Source: Ascarosepion bandense
Lineage: Eukaryota; Mollusca; Cephalopoda; Sepiida; Sepiidae
Length of the DNA: 64,000 nt
Assembly (NCBI GenBank): GCA_037127315.1
Contig: JBBBDQ010000447.1
Coordinates: 97,501-161,500, forward strand
Direction: 5' to 3'
The notes beneath the pieces are model-generated. The model saw nothing but the letters and a program-made list of their open reading frames with translations, did not search any database and had not been told where the DNA came from. The position numbers were made by a program, and so were the translations under genes. This document shows, piece by piece, positions 1 to 11,162 of the stretch (its first letter is position 1; every line of letters starts with the position of its first letter).

Positions 1-345
1 CTGATTCTGGTATCCCCGAAATGTATTTGGCATTTTGGGTTGCCCTTTTTACTGATGACCATGCATTCCCTTTTCGTGCAGTTTATTTCTAGTCTCTTGT
101 TACTTTCTTCTGCTACCTTCTATAAGGAGGTCTTGTACTTTCCTTTCTGTGTCTGCTATCAGCACTGTATCATCTGCGTACCTTAGGTTGTTTAAATTGT
201 GGCATCCGATTACTAATCCAGGCATAAATTCTAGGGTCCTCAAAATATTCTCGCTGTACACGTTGAACAGATCTGGTGAAAAAACACATCCCTGTCTTAG
301 GCCCCTTTATATCTTCATATATCTACTCAATTCATTACCTGTCCG
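1..345 (-). pseudogene. LINE-B reverse transcriptase fragment (palm domain)
   Basis: Read on the minus strand, this segment gives a degenerate non-LTR retrotransposon reverse transcriptase. The catalytic block is visible at about 160-186 as [11 protein letters not shown], preceded by a GLRQGC-like stretch and a region resembling the link between fingers and palm. The YADD box is the metal-binding active site of the enzyme. The piece is cut by the window edge and runs into unrelated AT-rich DNA near 345, so it is a 3'-truncated remnant. I group it with the later LINE-B copies because they match the same type of element (RT, then a C-terminal region with KLEAAEMWFYRRML), but no copy here joins the two parts. 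Confidence 0.7.
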
Positions 346-1319
346 TATACAAGCGGCTTGCTGCCAGTATTAAAAGAAATTATGCATTTCTTACTATATA
401 TATATATATATACTTGTGCCAAACTTTGGAATTTCACTTGCTCGATCGACTCAGTCGATTAAAAACTTAATTGGGTGATTAAAGTTTATTGCTTTATTCG
501 CCCGCGGTCGATTAAAATCTCACAATGAAACGTGTCCCTTCAAATATAGAAAAAGGAAATTTGATTCCTTTTACAACCATGCCATTGAAGATTCACAAGT
601 TACTTGGAATAACCTACAATGGCATTATTGAACTCTTTGGTCTTATGCATGGTGCCTGATTTACAATCAACGCTTCCCGAGTGGAGCCATAATATATCTG
701 CCGCCCAGATTAAAGACGCTCTCAGATTTTTAGAAGCTCATTTGGAAAAATATTATCCTTGACCCAACATCTACATGTCATCCTCGCTTGCGAAATATAA
801 AAACTAATATTTAAAAGAAAGATTATAAAATACGCATACTTCATTCAACCACTCACCGAAAAACAAATTATACAAGTAAGTAATTTTTTATAGAAAATCG
901 TTGACAAAATCAGATTTATCATTTTTCATCATGTATAAGATGGAGGTTGTAATCAAACAGAAGAAAGAAACTACGAATTTAGGTACCTCCACTCTATTGC
1001 CAAAATATCATGATGTTAAATGGGCTGAAACTTTAAAAAAAAACAAAGTTTTATCATCCAAATGTTTATACTGTTATTAAGAGGAAAGATCAAAGATCAA
1101 ATTTTGTTATTATTTTTAAAATTTTTAAAAATCTTTTGTAACACGTTCGAAATTTTAATTAAAATTTTATTTTTTGTTTCCCGTTAGCGATTCACGCTAT
1201 GTTTACGTAAGGCGACTATTAAAAAATGTAGTCAGTCGAGTAAAATGATTTGGGGATGAGTAAATTTTCCCTCACTCTCGACCGCCGGTCTAGTGATTTC
1301 TTTTTCAAATCTCAAAGAG

Positions 1320-1325
<6 letters not shown>
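346..1325. other. Unassigned AT-rich stretch with a short open frame
   Basis: No gene family was recognised. A 47-codon plus-strand frame (619-762) has a fairly protein-like ending (PEWSHNISAAQIKDALRFLE), but it has no support beyond composition. The two sides (about 425-520 and 1190-1310) carry loosely similar inverted sequence around the motifs GCCCGCGGTCGA and CGACCGCCGGTC, so the block could be an old inverted-repeat DNA transposon. That is a weak inference. Confidence 0.25.

Positions 1326-1367
<42 letters not shown>
1326..1367. repeat. (AT)n microsatellite
   Basis: Uninterrupted AT dinucleotide run. It abuts the 3' end of a minus-strand SINE of the second family. Confidence 0.95.
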
Positions 1368-1369
<2 letters not shown>

Positions 1370-1493
1370 TCATCCACATACAAGCCCGTTTCGCTGTATC
1401 ACAGTTCATCAGTGTGGCTAGACATATCCACTTGCTTCTGGCCGGGATCGAAACTCGACCGATCTGGTGTTCTTCTTAGTCTCTACCCCCAGA

Positions 1494-1496
<3 letters not shown>
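1366..1496 (-). mobile_element. tRNA-derived SINE, second family (SINE-II)
   Basis: On the minus strand this is a short tRNA-headed retroposon. A B-box-like GAGTTTCGATCC is followed by GGCCAGAAGCAA, then a body with GCTAGCCACA-like and TGATGAACTGTGATAC motifs, ending in TGTATGTGGATGACTAAT and an (AT)n tail. The same order occurs on the plus strand at 54,045-54,190 and, truncated, at 19,617-19,683. The match to octopus tRNA-derived SINEs is by structure; the exact named family is not established. Confidence 0.65.

Positions 1497-1536
<40 letters not shown>
1497..1536. repeat. (AT)n microsatellite
   Basis: Pure AT dinucleotide run between a SINE and a palindrome. Confidence 0.95.
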
Positions 1537-1538
<2 letters not shown>

Positions 1539-1571
1539 TGTTGATATGAGTTCGTGACATAAAATGTATCG

Positions 1572-1613
<42 letters not shown>

Positions 1614-1646
1614 CGATACATTTTATGTCACGAACTCATATCAACA
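1539..1646. repeat. Long palindrome with (AT)n centre
   Basis: The left arm begins TGTTGATATGAGTTCGTGAC and the right arm ends with its reverse complement. Arms of about 37 bases match essentially perfectly and continue into an AT run, so the whole 108-bp segment could extrude as a cruciform. Confidence 0.85.
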
Positions 1647-1659
1647 GAAGAATTCTGAA

Positions 1660-2489
1660 TTGGGATAAACGAATTAGTGACTTAATCCAATTTATTTGAA
1701 TAACCCATTTGGACATAATAATGAAAAACGTTTGACACACCCACCCAAAAAAAAAAATCACAATGGTAATATTGTTTCAATTTGCAATCGACTAAGGAAC
1801 AATTGGAAAATGGCCGACGTGTTAGAAATTACCCGCCAAGTGCCGTTGACCTTCTTTCATTTCTCATTGTTCAGTCTGGCGTGCTTAAATTTTTTGTTTT
1901 CGTTTTCATTTATTTGTTTCCTTTTCCTTACTGAGGAATATCACATATTCCGACGGAAAAAAAAGCTCTATTGGTTAAAACTTGATTGTTCAATTCTTCA
2001 AGAATTTCAATCCGTGAATTTCACTGACTAAAAAGCTGAGCGTGTTGAGAACACAATGGACATGCAAAACATTTCCACAAACATCCCTTTGCTTAGTGCC
2101 CAACACGAATCTGGGCAACTCATTAATCTTGGTTACTCTGAGTCCACTGATGCGAAAAATTCCATTGTAAAAGAAGTGGGTGAATAGCTTTCATTTATTT
2201 ACTTATTTTGGCAAAGTTTGGCACAAGGATATAATATGAAGACGATGTGCATATATTAAGCATATTAATCATCCTAGCAGAGTAGGCATCAATTTTTACA
2301 GCGATATAAAGTTCAAGAATTATGGGGGTCAAAATTCGTTTAACTCACGAAATGACGTTAATGTTCTGTTTGGTCAAAATCTGGTCCTTAAATGATGAAA
2401 CCAGTTTAACATGCCAGTCCGTAAGCCTGGCAATGTTACATGGAGGCTCTGCACTTCTGAGGCTAGATAACTCTCATCTAGAAAACTTC
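1660..2489. other. No recognisable feature
   Basis: AT-rich unique-looking sequence. A 111-codon plus-strand frame at 1,696-2,031 has no recognisable domain and includes a low-complexity Phe/Ser stretch; I do not support it as a gene. Confidence 0.5.
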
Positions 2490-2808
2490 TTCATATTCTT
2501 TGTCCGTTCAGGGCGTAGGAAATCAAGGACTTCCACTTATCTCAGTCCCTTGTTGCATTTTAGTATTTTTCCTCTTGGTTTCTCTCCCAAACTCTGCTTC
2601 GCACTCCATTTGCTAAAACCCATTAAATGTCTCGCACTAATTCTCCTGTCTGTCTTACCTTCTACCGTCCTCTGAGTATTAGATTCTCTATACCCTCCTA
2701 TCTTGTTACGTGTTCAAGGAACCTGTCCCTTCCTAATGTTAAGTATAATTTTTCTTTTTGTTTGGACCATCATTGCTCACTTTGTCAGCTTTCATCTAGA
2801 TATCTTCT
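2490..2808 (-). pseudogene. Decayed LINE-B 3' end
   Basis: On the minus strand the order matches the LINE-B C-terminal region (LSIRK-like, then EGK.DRR-like, then the end of the coding frame), but with several stops and shifts. It sits directly 3' of the better preserved copy at 2,809-4,160 and is more diverged, so it is probably an older insertion or duplication of the same tail. Confidence 0.45.
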
Positions 2809-4160
2809 TCTTCTATGTGCCATGTTCTTTCAGGACGTAGGCGATCATGGCTTTCCATGTCTCCCTATTCCTGGCAGCTCTTAGCATGGTTTCTCCTGTA
2901 ACACCACGCAACTCTCGTTCAGTCATCCACCTGCTCAGGCAATTTCAATATGTTATCCGCTGCTTTCCCCTGACTCTTTTTCCCTCTATCTGGCCTGTTA
3001 GTATCAGATTCTCCAAGCCCTCTTTCCTCACTGTATGTCCCAGGAACTTTAGCTGTCTCTTCCTGATGCTCAGTATTAATTTTTTTTACGATGCCATCCT
3101 TTCCTAAACCTAATAATTGCTCACATGTTTGGTCCATGATATCCGCAGTATCCTTCTGTAGAACCACATTTCAGTTGCTTCAAGTTTTTCTTTTATCTCC
3201 CAATATGTTTTCCGCTGCTTTCCCCTGTCTCTTTTCCCCTCTATCTGGCCTGTTAGTATCAGATTCTCCAAGCCCTTCTTCCTCATTGGATGTCCCAGGA
3301 ACTTTAGTTGTCTCTTCCTGATGCTCAGTATTAGCTTCCTTTTCGTTACCATCCTTTCCAAAACCTCACATACTCGATCCATGATATTCGCAGTTTATAT
3401 ATTAATTGTAATATGGAACTGATCCCCCACTTTATATCCAGCATCCTTCTGTAGAACCACATTTCAGCTGCTTCAAGCTTTTCCTTCATCTTCCAATATG
3501 TTATCCGCTGCTTTCCCCTGTCTCTCTTTCCTTCTATCCGACTTGTGAGTGTCAGATTCTCCAAGCCCTTCTTCCTCATTGGATGTCCCAGGAACTTTAG
3601 TTGTCTCTTCCTGATGCTCAGTATTAGCTTCCTTTTCGTTACCATCCTTTCCAAAACCTCACATACTCGATCCATGATATTCGCAGTTTATATATTAATT
3701 GTAATATGGAACTGATCCCCCACTTTATACCCAGCATCCTTCTGTAGAACCACATTTCAGCTGCTTCAAGCTTTTCCTTCATCTTCCAATATGTTATCCG
3801 CTGCTTTCCCTGTTTCTTTTTCCCTCTATCTGGCCTGTTAGTATCAGATTCTCCAAGCTCTCTTTCCTCATTGCATGTCCCAGGAACTTTAGCTGCCTCT
3901 TCCTGATGCTCAGTATTAATTTCCTTTTCGTGTCCATCCTTTCGAAAACCTCATCATTGCTCACATGCTCGGTCCATGATATCCGCAGCATCCTTCTCTA
4001 GTACCACATTTCCACTGCTTCAAATCTTTCTTTCATTTTCGATGATATTGTCCAGCATTTACTGCTATATTGAAGAATTGACATCGAATAACAATTCAGT
4101 ACTCTCCTCTTTGCTTCTAGCGAAAGACTTGGGAACGGCTTAGGGGAGAGGTTGCTGACA
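2809..4160 (-). pseudogene. LINE-B C-terminal region, tandemly multiplied
   Basis: Minus-strand translation gives the C-terminal part of a non-LTR retrotransposon ORF2: a QYSSKCWTISSKMKE-like start (about 4,090-4,030), then EMWFYRRMLRISWTEHVSND, TKRKLILSIRKRQLKFLGHAMRK and LENLILTGQIEGKRDRGKQ. Instead of continuing to the C-terminus, the frame re-enters KEKLEAAEMWFYRRML. Units of about 293 bp recur with boundaries near 3,781, 3,489 and 3,195, and the last runs into the family's normal 3' end with a CTTCTTCTTCT tail (plus strand) at 2,809. The copy is non-functional. Two units also carry an inserted GATCCCCCAC-containing segment (about 3,400-3,445 and 3,690-3,740). Confidence 0.75.
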
Positions 4161-5030
4161 AGTTGTCAGTGTTGACAGTTAGCTACCTTCAACGATCCAA
4201 TTCGGGTTTTCTGTCTGTATTTACTTCCGTAGTCGTTTCCTTGTTTCATTATGACAACAAGGTTTTGGAAGTTGAAAAATTGTCGTTTTCCTTCTCCTAG
4301 AAGGGCGGCTTTTTTGAGTTTTCGATCTCCACCTAACTGAAATAGCTGGTTATGAGGCGCCAGCATTCCGCGTTAGCGCATTCTTTGGTTTGAAGCTGGT
4401 TTTTGTTGTCAGAGGCTATTTTAGATGAATACCGATGAATCATTTTATAAACAGCAAGGCCATTTACGAAATAGTACATAAATAAATAAACAAACGCAAA
4501 TATCGAAAGAATGTTCAATAACGAAAAAGAAAGCAAAACGAGAAAATCATTTTTCTTTTTTAATTCACATTCTCGGTATTTATGTAGTCCGGTAGTGTTC
4601 ATATTAGTGTGCAGGTAATTCCCCACAACACCCTCTCCCTACCTTTTTTGTCTGTGAAAACTGTTAGTACCTCATACGTTTTGGGTTAATAATCAGCGGG
4701 TTGTTAAACTTTCGTTTTCTCTCCGACGACGTTGTTCAGGTGCTGGTTGGAGTGGATCCATGTCAAAAGCTTCAAAGATAACGTCAGTTTGTTTTTCTTC
4801 TACCGGGGGGCGTGTCGCGCGTATCTTCTGGGCGACACCTCTTTAGTTAGTTCTGGTGGTGCTTATGTGTGCGTCGAAGGCCCTTATTTTAGATAATTCC
4901 CCACAACTGTGATATAGAATTTTAAGGAGTATGAAGTTATAAAAATATGGTACACAAAAAAATAATCAAAGGAGATATAAAAAATCCTGCAAAGCTAAAA
5001 AATCAGAAGGGTAAACATGAATTACTGAGC
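4161..5030. other. No recognisable feature
   Basis: AT-rich sequence without a recognisable gene, RNA or repeat. Minus-strand frames of 66 and 97 codons (4,166-4,626) have no domain, and one is mainly a hydrophobic low-complexity run. Confidence 0.5.
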
Positions 5031-5039
5031 CATATCTAA

Positions 5040-5280
5040 ACTTATTCATAAATGGAACTTTGTCTGTGTGTGTGTATGTCTCTGTGTGTGTGTGTCCATT
5101 TCCTATAGAGTCCGAAACGGAGTTACCCCGGGTAAATATCGAAAATCGATAATAAAATAAATCGGGTTAGAGAAGGAATGGTCAGATTTTAATCAAATTT
5201 AATACAGCCATAGACATAGACATAAGAAACGATATTCAGAACTTTCAAGGTTACCGTTCTTACAATAGTGCAGAAAATCG

Positions 5281-5326
<46 letters not shown>

Positions 5327-5710
5327 GCAAGATGTTTGTGTGTGTGCCTGTTTATCTGCCTGTATATCTGTAATTTTTTCAGCTCTTTTATTTTAGTTTC
5401 TGCTTCGGATTTGGCTCTAAGTAGGTATAATTGTAGTTCTTAGTCTCAGCCATGATACCATTTACTCAGAGGACTTATTTAGCCTTCAAAATTCAGTTTA
5501 CGACGAAAATCTTATTTGTTATCGATACCAGGAAATAAAAGTTTGACTTACATCCATTCATTTTTCTTTCAGTCTACGGTTTCGCTTTAACTGAAAACAG
5601 CTATTGCTTTTTAGTCCTTCGTGCCAACGTCCAAACAGTTTGAGCTCCAGGATCATGGGTTAGTTTTAAAGGTTTCATTACATCCGAGCAACGCCTGGCT
5701 ATACTGCTAG
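5040..5710 (+). mobile_element. Possible non-autonomous Helitron-like element
   Basis: The segment begins near GGAACTTTGTCTGTGTGTGT and contains an (AT)n run (5,283-5,322) followed by a GTGTGTGTGCCTG stretch. It ends with a short GC-rich hairpin region (CCGAGCAACGCCTGGC) followed 10 bases later by CTAG before T. A GC-rich hairpin just upstream of CTRR inserted before T is the known 3' signature of Helitrons. The 5' TC terminus is not located and no Rep/helicase is present, so this is only a candidate. Confidence 0.3.
5283..5322. repeat. (AT)n microsatellite
   Basis: Uninterrupted AT dinucleotide run. Confidence 0.95.
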
Positions 5711-6497
5711 TTCTAAGATAAGACACAAATATCCCAGCAAACAAGGGTTATTTTGTTATTTTTTATAGTATGCATTGGTCTTGTTTGATTTGGTTTGTTC
5801 TTTAATAGTACTTTTTGTCGTAGTAGCCGCCTCATAAATCAGAGTTATCTGTGACCTGTCATTGGTATTTTTTTTTTACTATAGTCTTTATCATTTTCCG
5901 AACCAGTAACAAATTCTTTACAAGTAATTATCGTAGTCTTTTAATATTTACTATAATGTTGGGTGGGGGGTGAAAAATCATTCTATGTGAAAATGAACGA
6001 TGACGGAAAAATAATTGAGAATCCTGATACTTAACAAAATTGTGAAATCATAAACTGGTTCCTCCACCATGCGTTTCTATATGAGGAAGTTGGCTAGACT
6101 CATAACAAGATTAAAAGAAGGGCCTTTTAAACAGCGGATGAGCATTTTTATATGCATAACGACAATGGGGTCGACTATCTTCCATTATTATATAGACATT
6201 AGGTGGGGAGATGGCATAACTTCCCTGGGTAAACTGTTGCTTAGAATTTTATCAACGACGAGAGTGAATGGAAACTCCAACCAAGTATCAAAAACTTAGG
6301 CGAGCAACCAAGTTAGGCTATCGGCTGTGGATTGACCTGGAAAATGTTTGGATAGACGAGGTCTTTTTGACTAAGATACACTATGCATGAAAAAATAACT
6401 TTCCACGTTTCAACCAAAAAGATGAGTTCACTTCAGGTTCTCAGATTCTATAACTAAACTCGGATTGCGGAGTAATGCTGATCATCCTGTTGATAAA
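5711..6497. other. No recognisable feature
   Basis: AT-rich sequence; the 76-codon frame at 6,069-6,299 has no recognisable domain. Confidence 0.45.
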
Positions 6498-6790
6498 TAA
6501 TTTTTTTTTTTTTTTTTTTTTTTTTTATAAGCGTTTCACCCCGAGCAAGGCATGTCACTGCCACTACTGTGCAGGGGGCTACGTAGAGTGGAGAAAGGCT
6601 GGTTAAATATAGGAAATAACAGAGGGTGGGTGATAGGCGAGTGAGGATACCGAGAATGAGGGTTGGGTAGATGAGAGTGTTGTGAGAATAGTTGGGAGTT
6701 AGTGTGATAGGAGGTGTCTATTGACCCTACATTTAAACACCTGGAGATTGTAACTGTCGGGAAAGCAGAAGACCTTCCGGTAAATGGATG
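6498..6790 (-). pseudogene. LINE-A 3' end with poly(A) tail (poly-T on +)
   Basis: A run of about 30 T at 6,498-6,527 is the poly(A) tail of a minus-strand insertion. It is followed by the LINE-A 3' terminal signature (TTTCACCCCGAGCAAGGC... then GTGCAGGGGGCTACGTAG), the purine-rich 3' UTR, and the end of the coding frame near 6,725-6,790 (region equivalent to the FKCN/GYNLQ-like end). The same terminal block is seen at 19,690, 38,275, 39,180 and 57,930. Heavily 5'-truncated. Confidence 0.6.
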
Positions 6791-7719
6791 TTTCTAAGCA
6801 CACACTTTATACACACGTTAATCCAGCATTTATCAACCGGTGCGTCCCTGTCGCAGTAAGCTGCCCTGAAAGTTAGCCAACTGCGTTCGATTTTATCAGA
6901 ACATTATTATTACATCCAAAATATTTTACAACCCAAAATATATGTTTTGCTTTAGCTGGCTGCCTTCGAAGTTAACAGAAGTGTACTTTATGAATTTTAT
7001 ATTTAAAAACATTTTAAAGACAGATACACCAAGTACATGGCTTTCATGCCTACGTTAAGTCTTTGTTATTTGATATTTTAATAACATTAGAAACTACATT
7101 AATCCACCGCTTCCTCACCCAGCTGTAGGCTGATTAGACTTGTATCCGAATATTATTGTTACCTAATAAATGTTTTAAAATCCAGAAATATGTTTCGGCT
7201 TAAAATATCTGAAAACAATTTGATAAACCGTTAACAACAAACCAATCACCAATCGATAGTTTAAACTGGATGTTCAATTTCTTAATCTTTAAGAAGCGGG
7301 AAAATTCTTTCCACGTTTTATTTCTTCAAAGATTTAAATCAGTCAATTTGGGGCTTACCCACTGTACCATAATGAACTCTTCTCGTGACTATAAATATCG
7401 GAAGACTGTCTCAAGAGGACGTTCGGCAATTGACGATTGACAGAAGATTCGAGTTGTTCTCCACTTGATAGACAGCCTGACGTGTAATACTTTTACTTGT
7501 TTTTCGTAAATATATTTTTGTTTCTCTAATAACCGAGTTACGTTTTCTCTCGGACCTATTCTGGTCCACAACATCCGCCTCTCTAAAACAAATAGCAGCT
7601 TCTTGATAAAATGCATCTCTGATCCCTTTTAAGGAACAATAACCTGACATTTCCGAATGCATAATCATCAGCAAAAAAAAGTCCCTAAAATGCAAAACTA
7701 CACGTCGAGGACACGAAAA
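6791..7719. other. Unassigned sequence
   Basis: No gene recognised. Two stretches (about 6,895-6,990 and 7,130-7,215) look like diverged copies of each other (ATTATTATTACATCC/ATTATTGTTACCTAA, then TATGTTT-GCTT), suggesting an old tandem duplication. Confidence 0.35.
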
Positions 7720-8420
7720 TCAAAAAGGTACAGAAAGGGAAGCATTTATGACAGCTATTGGAAAGTGTGTGACACTGAGATCCGAAGTCAAGTTGTCATC
7801 GCCAAACACACATTTCAAAAGCTGAACAGAATATTGAGAAACAGGAAGATTTCGTTGGTTTTCAAACGTTGGTTTTTCGTCAAGTTTTTCTGAAGGAAAC
7901 TTTTGGCCACTCGCTTTTAGCGAGATATAATATTTCGGTATCTTCGCGTAGAGTCAACGTTCGAAATGAATTCTTCGAACAATAAACATTACTGCTCTCG
8001 GAATAATTCTCTTGATTAATTCAATATCAGAAACGATCTCTTTAACGACACAAAACACCAGAATGATGTTCCACACCGAAAAAACTCCGACTTCTGTCTA
8101 AGTGCTTTATATACTTAATATTTATGGACACGCGATACCCGTAGCACAATTCATTCAACGGTTACGTTTGTAGCCTGGAGATCCGTGTTTGATCAATCGA
8201 GTCGGTATCGACACTTTATATAACAGAGATAAAGAAAAGACTACTGGACTGTTATGTGATATCTGTTTTCTTGCATGACAGCGAATACTGACGATCTCTT
8301 CAAGGATGACGGAGAGACTCGAAGCAATAGGAATGTAATTCTACAGAAGGATGCTGGGGATAACATGGACCAGACATGTGAGCAACGACAGAGTTTTGAA
8401 TAGAATTGGCATCAGGAAAG
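7720..8420 (+). pseudogene. Decayed LINE-B C-terminal fragments
   Basis: On the plus strand, 7,760-7,880 translates to a degenerate TEIRSQVVIAKHTFQKLNRI-LRNRKISL run, the segment that precedes the EMWFYRRML block in LINE-B. At about 8,300-8,400, plus-strand sequence resembling TERLEAIGM-FYRRMLGITWTRHVSND follows after unrelated or strongly diverged DNA. Stops and gaps show this is dead. Confidence 0.5.
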
Positions 8421-8485
8421 GACGCACAATGCCGGAATGTGATAAACACAGAACGATATTTATCTGCCTCTCCACCAGGGCGGGA
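8092..8485 (+). repeat. Direct duplication, copy 1
   Basis: Starts at CTTCTGTCTAAGTGCTTTAT, includes CCCGTAGCACAATTCATTCA and ends in the decayed LINE-B piece. A second copy lies at 8,667-9,080, about 575 bp downstream, with scattered substitutions. Confidence 0.75.
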
Positions 8486-8666
8486 TGTGGCACAAGACAT
8501 TTTTAACGTTGGAAATCTGAGTCATATAGCCCGGTCAAAAATAAATTGTCTAATATTCCCCAGCCTAGGCTCCACCCATCGGCAGAGTCTCAACTGAGTT
8601 ACTCTCTGTCCGGAGGTAGAGAGTCCAACAAGGCAAGTATCCGTGCTGATGCACAACACCGAACAC

Positions 8667-9080
8667 ACTCCGAGTTCTGTCTAAGTGCTTTATATACTTA
8701 ATAATTATGGACACGTGATACCCGTAGCACAATTCATTCAACGGTTACGTTTGTAGCCTGGAGATCCGTGTCTGATCACTCGAGTCAGTATCGACACTTT
8801 AAATAACAGAGATAAAGAAAAGAGTGCTGGATTGTTATGTGATATCTGTTCTCTTGCATGACAGCGAATACTGACGATCTCTTCAAGGATGACGGAGAGA
8901 CTCGAAGCAGTAGACATGTAATTCTACAGAAGGATGCTGAGGATAACATGTTGACAACCATGAAGTTTTGAAAAGAATAAAAACAAAAATGAAACTTCTA
9001 CTTGGCATTAGGAAAAGGCGCACAAAACTGGAAGGAGGCACACCACAGAATAATATTTATCTGCCTCTCCGCAGGGGCGG
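8667..9080 (+). repeat. Direct duplication, copy 2 (with decayed LINE-B piece)
   Basis: Same order as 8,092-8,485, including GTTCTGTCTAAGTGCTTTAT and TCTACAGAAGGATGCTGAGG. The LINE-B remnant differs between copies by indels, so the duplication is not recent. Confidence 0.75.
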
Positions 9081-9379
9081 GATATGGCAGAAGGCATTAT
9101 CTCTGTTTAGAGTTTAAACACCTCGGGGTGGTATAATAAGTAGCAAGCTTATCTCACTAGAACCTATTATAACTGATTAGAGAGTGCCCTATATACATTG
9201 GAATGAACTCCTCCTTCTTCGTAAATACTAATCTGCGTGACTTCCTAAGGGAGGCAGTTAAGACGCAGTGTAAATTGACAGTTCGGACAACATTTCTATC
9301 TGCTGATTAATAACACTCTTTTTTTTTGCATACATATTCTGTTATTCCAATACCTTGGTTCAGTCTACCTTATTCTTTC

Positions 9380-9655
9380 CATGTCTTTCTTTCTGGCCCT
9401 AACAGGCCACAACAGTCCTTGCCATAATTTCTGCCTCGTGCCCTATCTAAGCAGAGCTTAGAAAATCAACTTTCTTCTTACACTTGTAGTTTTAGTCTTT
9501 CTTCTTGCTTTTCTTAAGTAATTTGTGCTGATCTTGTAGTTTTCTTTCTTTATTTGCTATAAAATCTTTGTCATCTGCATATCTTATGCTCCTATGATTG
9601 AGGCTGCAAATAATTAATCCCGGTAGACTTGAAAGATCTAATGAGAACTCTCTAT
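9380..9655 (-). pseudogene. LINE-B reverse transcriptase palm remnant
   Basis: Minus-strand translation shows a decayed active-site block RYADDKDFIANKER, preceded by GLIICSLNHRSI and followed by a Lys-rich stretch. It aligns with the RT block at 1-345 ([11 protein letters not shown]). Stops and low similarity show an old dead copy. Confidence 0.55.
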
Positions 9656-10125
9656 CCTCTTAGATTGAATAAAGTGTTAGGTTTGAAATTGAACAATCAT
9701 CCATCATACACTTAATAGTTTCGTGAGTCTGTACTTCAGACTAAAACAAGATTTTGTGTGTTATTTAAGAAAAATTGCTGTGCGATAATATTTCGAGTTT
9801 ATAAAATCAGTTTGCACAGTCAAATATTGAAAGCGTCAGAGTGATCTCTGGGGAAATGTTTCGTTCTTTTGAAATCGATGCACGTTAGAAACTACTGTTA
9901 ACTTCAAATGTGAACAATATTTGCCAATTATAAAACGAAAACGTCTGTATTATATAAAAAAAATAAGTATTGTATTTAAAAATAAAAAAAAAACAAATAA
10001 AAAATTCTGAATGTCGCTACGTTTCAAAGTAAAATGACGTAAATAACAGGATTTTTTTAAAAACATTATACTTCAGTCGCGTTGATCGTCGCTTTCGAGG
10101 CCGTAAGATTATTTTAATGAGAGTA
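9656..10125. other. No recognisable feature
   Basis: AT-rich sequence with A-rich runs near 9,955-10,005; no gene or repeat recognised. Confidence 0.45.
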
Positions 10126-10460
10126 AAACTACTAAGATGTAAAGAGTTACCGAGAGTTAGAGAATATGAGAATTAAGGAGAGACCGTAAATAGTGTGCAC
10201 GTGGTAACAGAGGGAGAATAAAAAACTGGGTACATGGGTTATTGAGGGAAGGTGAACTGGATTCAAGAAGGTAGAAGATGTGAACTGACGTTGTTTTTAA
10301 ATTTTCAGAGATTGTAACTATCGGGGAAGCAAGTAAATGGAAGTTATTTTCATAGCCGTCGAGTGAGGGAAAAGAAATGGTGGTTAAATTTAACTATTTC
10401 AACGGTAAAAGAGTGGGACCTACATGTCAACCAAGTAACAAGCGTGAATTCAGTTGACCA
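10126..10460 (-). pseudogene. LINE-A 3' end fragment (minus)
   Basis: Contains the LINE-A purine-rich 3' UTR and the coding end: the block TTTTAAATTTTCAGAGATTGTAACT...GGGGAAGCAAGTAAATGGAAG and AAAGAGTGGGACCTA match the copies at 36,985, 38,430 and 39,400. It ends abruptly at about 10,460 against a plus-strand LINE-A piece, a head-to-head junction. Confidence 0.6.
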
Positions 10461-11162
10461 AGATGCCTATCTGTCAACCATCACAAGCAAGTCTCCCTGA
10501 AAGCAATACACTGCGCCTCCTCGGCCTTACCCTATCTTCCGACCTCAAGTGGAATAATTACATTGAATCAATAGCTAAATCCACTGCTAGGAAGGGTGGG
10601 TCACTGGGTCGGGCCAGGAAGTATTTTTCCTGCCTGAATCCATCTTGCACATATACAAATTAACCATCCGTCCGTCCATGGAATACTGTTGATATATCTG
10701 GTCAGATACAGGGGAATATGACGTATGCGACCACCCCTACTGCCGTCAAAGACAGGTCGCATACGACAGGTGGTCGCTCACTAAAGGATTATACTGCTAT
10801 GAAGGTTGGGACACTGTGTCGGGCCAGGAAGTTTTTTTCCGCCTGAATCCATCTTGCCTATATACAAATCAACCATCCGACCTTGCATGGAATACTGTTG
10901 TCATATCTGGTCAGGTGCCTCTGCTATCTCGACAGGCTCCAAAGAAAAAGGAGAATCTGTAATGTAATTGGTCCCGACCTGGCACCTCGACTTCAGCCAC
11001 TTTCTTATTGTCGGGATGTGGCTTCCTTCTGTCTCTTCTATAAATATTTTCATGGCTTCTGCTCTGACGAACTTGGGTCACTGTTGCCCCCTCTACAAGA
11101 CTTTACTCGGGCAACCAGACTGGCAACAAGGTATCACTCTTTTACAGTTAGATCAACGAAAA
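10461..11162 (+). pseudogene. LINE-A C-terminal fragment with internal duplication
   Basis: The plus strand encodes a degenerate LINE-A C-terminus: SNTLRLLGLTLSSDLKWNNY (about 10,505-10,565), IAKSTARKGGSLGRARK, then DRLQRKRRICNVIGPDLAPR (about 10,935-11,000) and FYKYFHGFCSDELG (about 11,035-11,075). The stretch from GGGTCGGGCCAGGAAGT through ATGGAATACTGTTG occurs twice (10,600-10,695 and 10,815-10,900), separated by an insert with inverted GTATGCGACC motifs. Stops break the frame. Confidence 0.7.

Noticed and set aside
619..762. A 47-codon frame with a protein-like end
   Set aside because: Too short, no family recognised, no splice or promoter evidence; listed only as part of an unassigned stretch.
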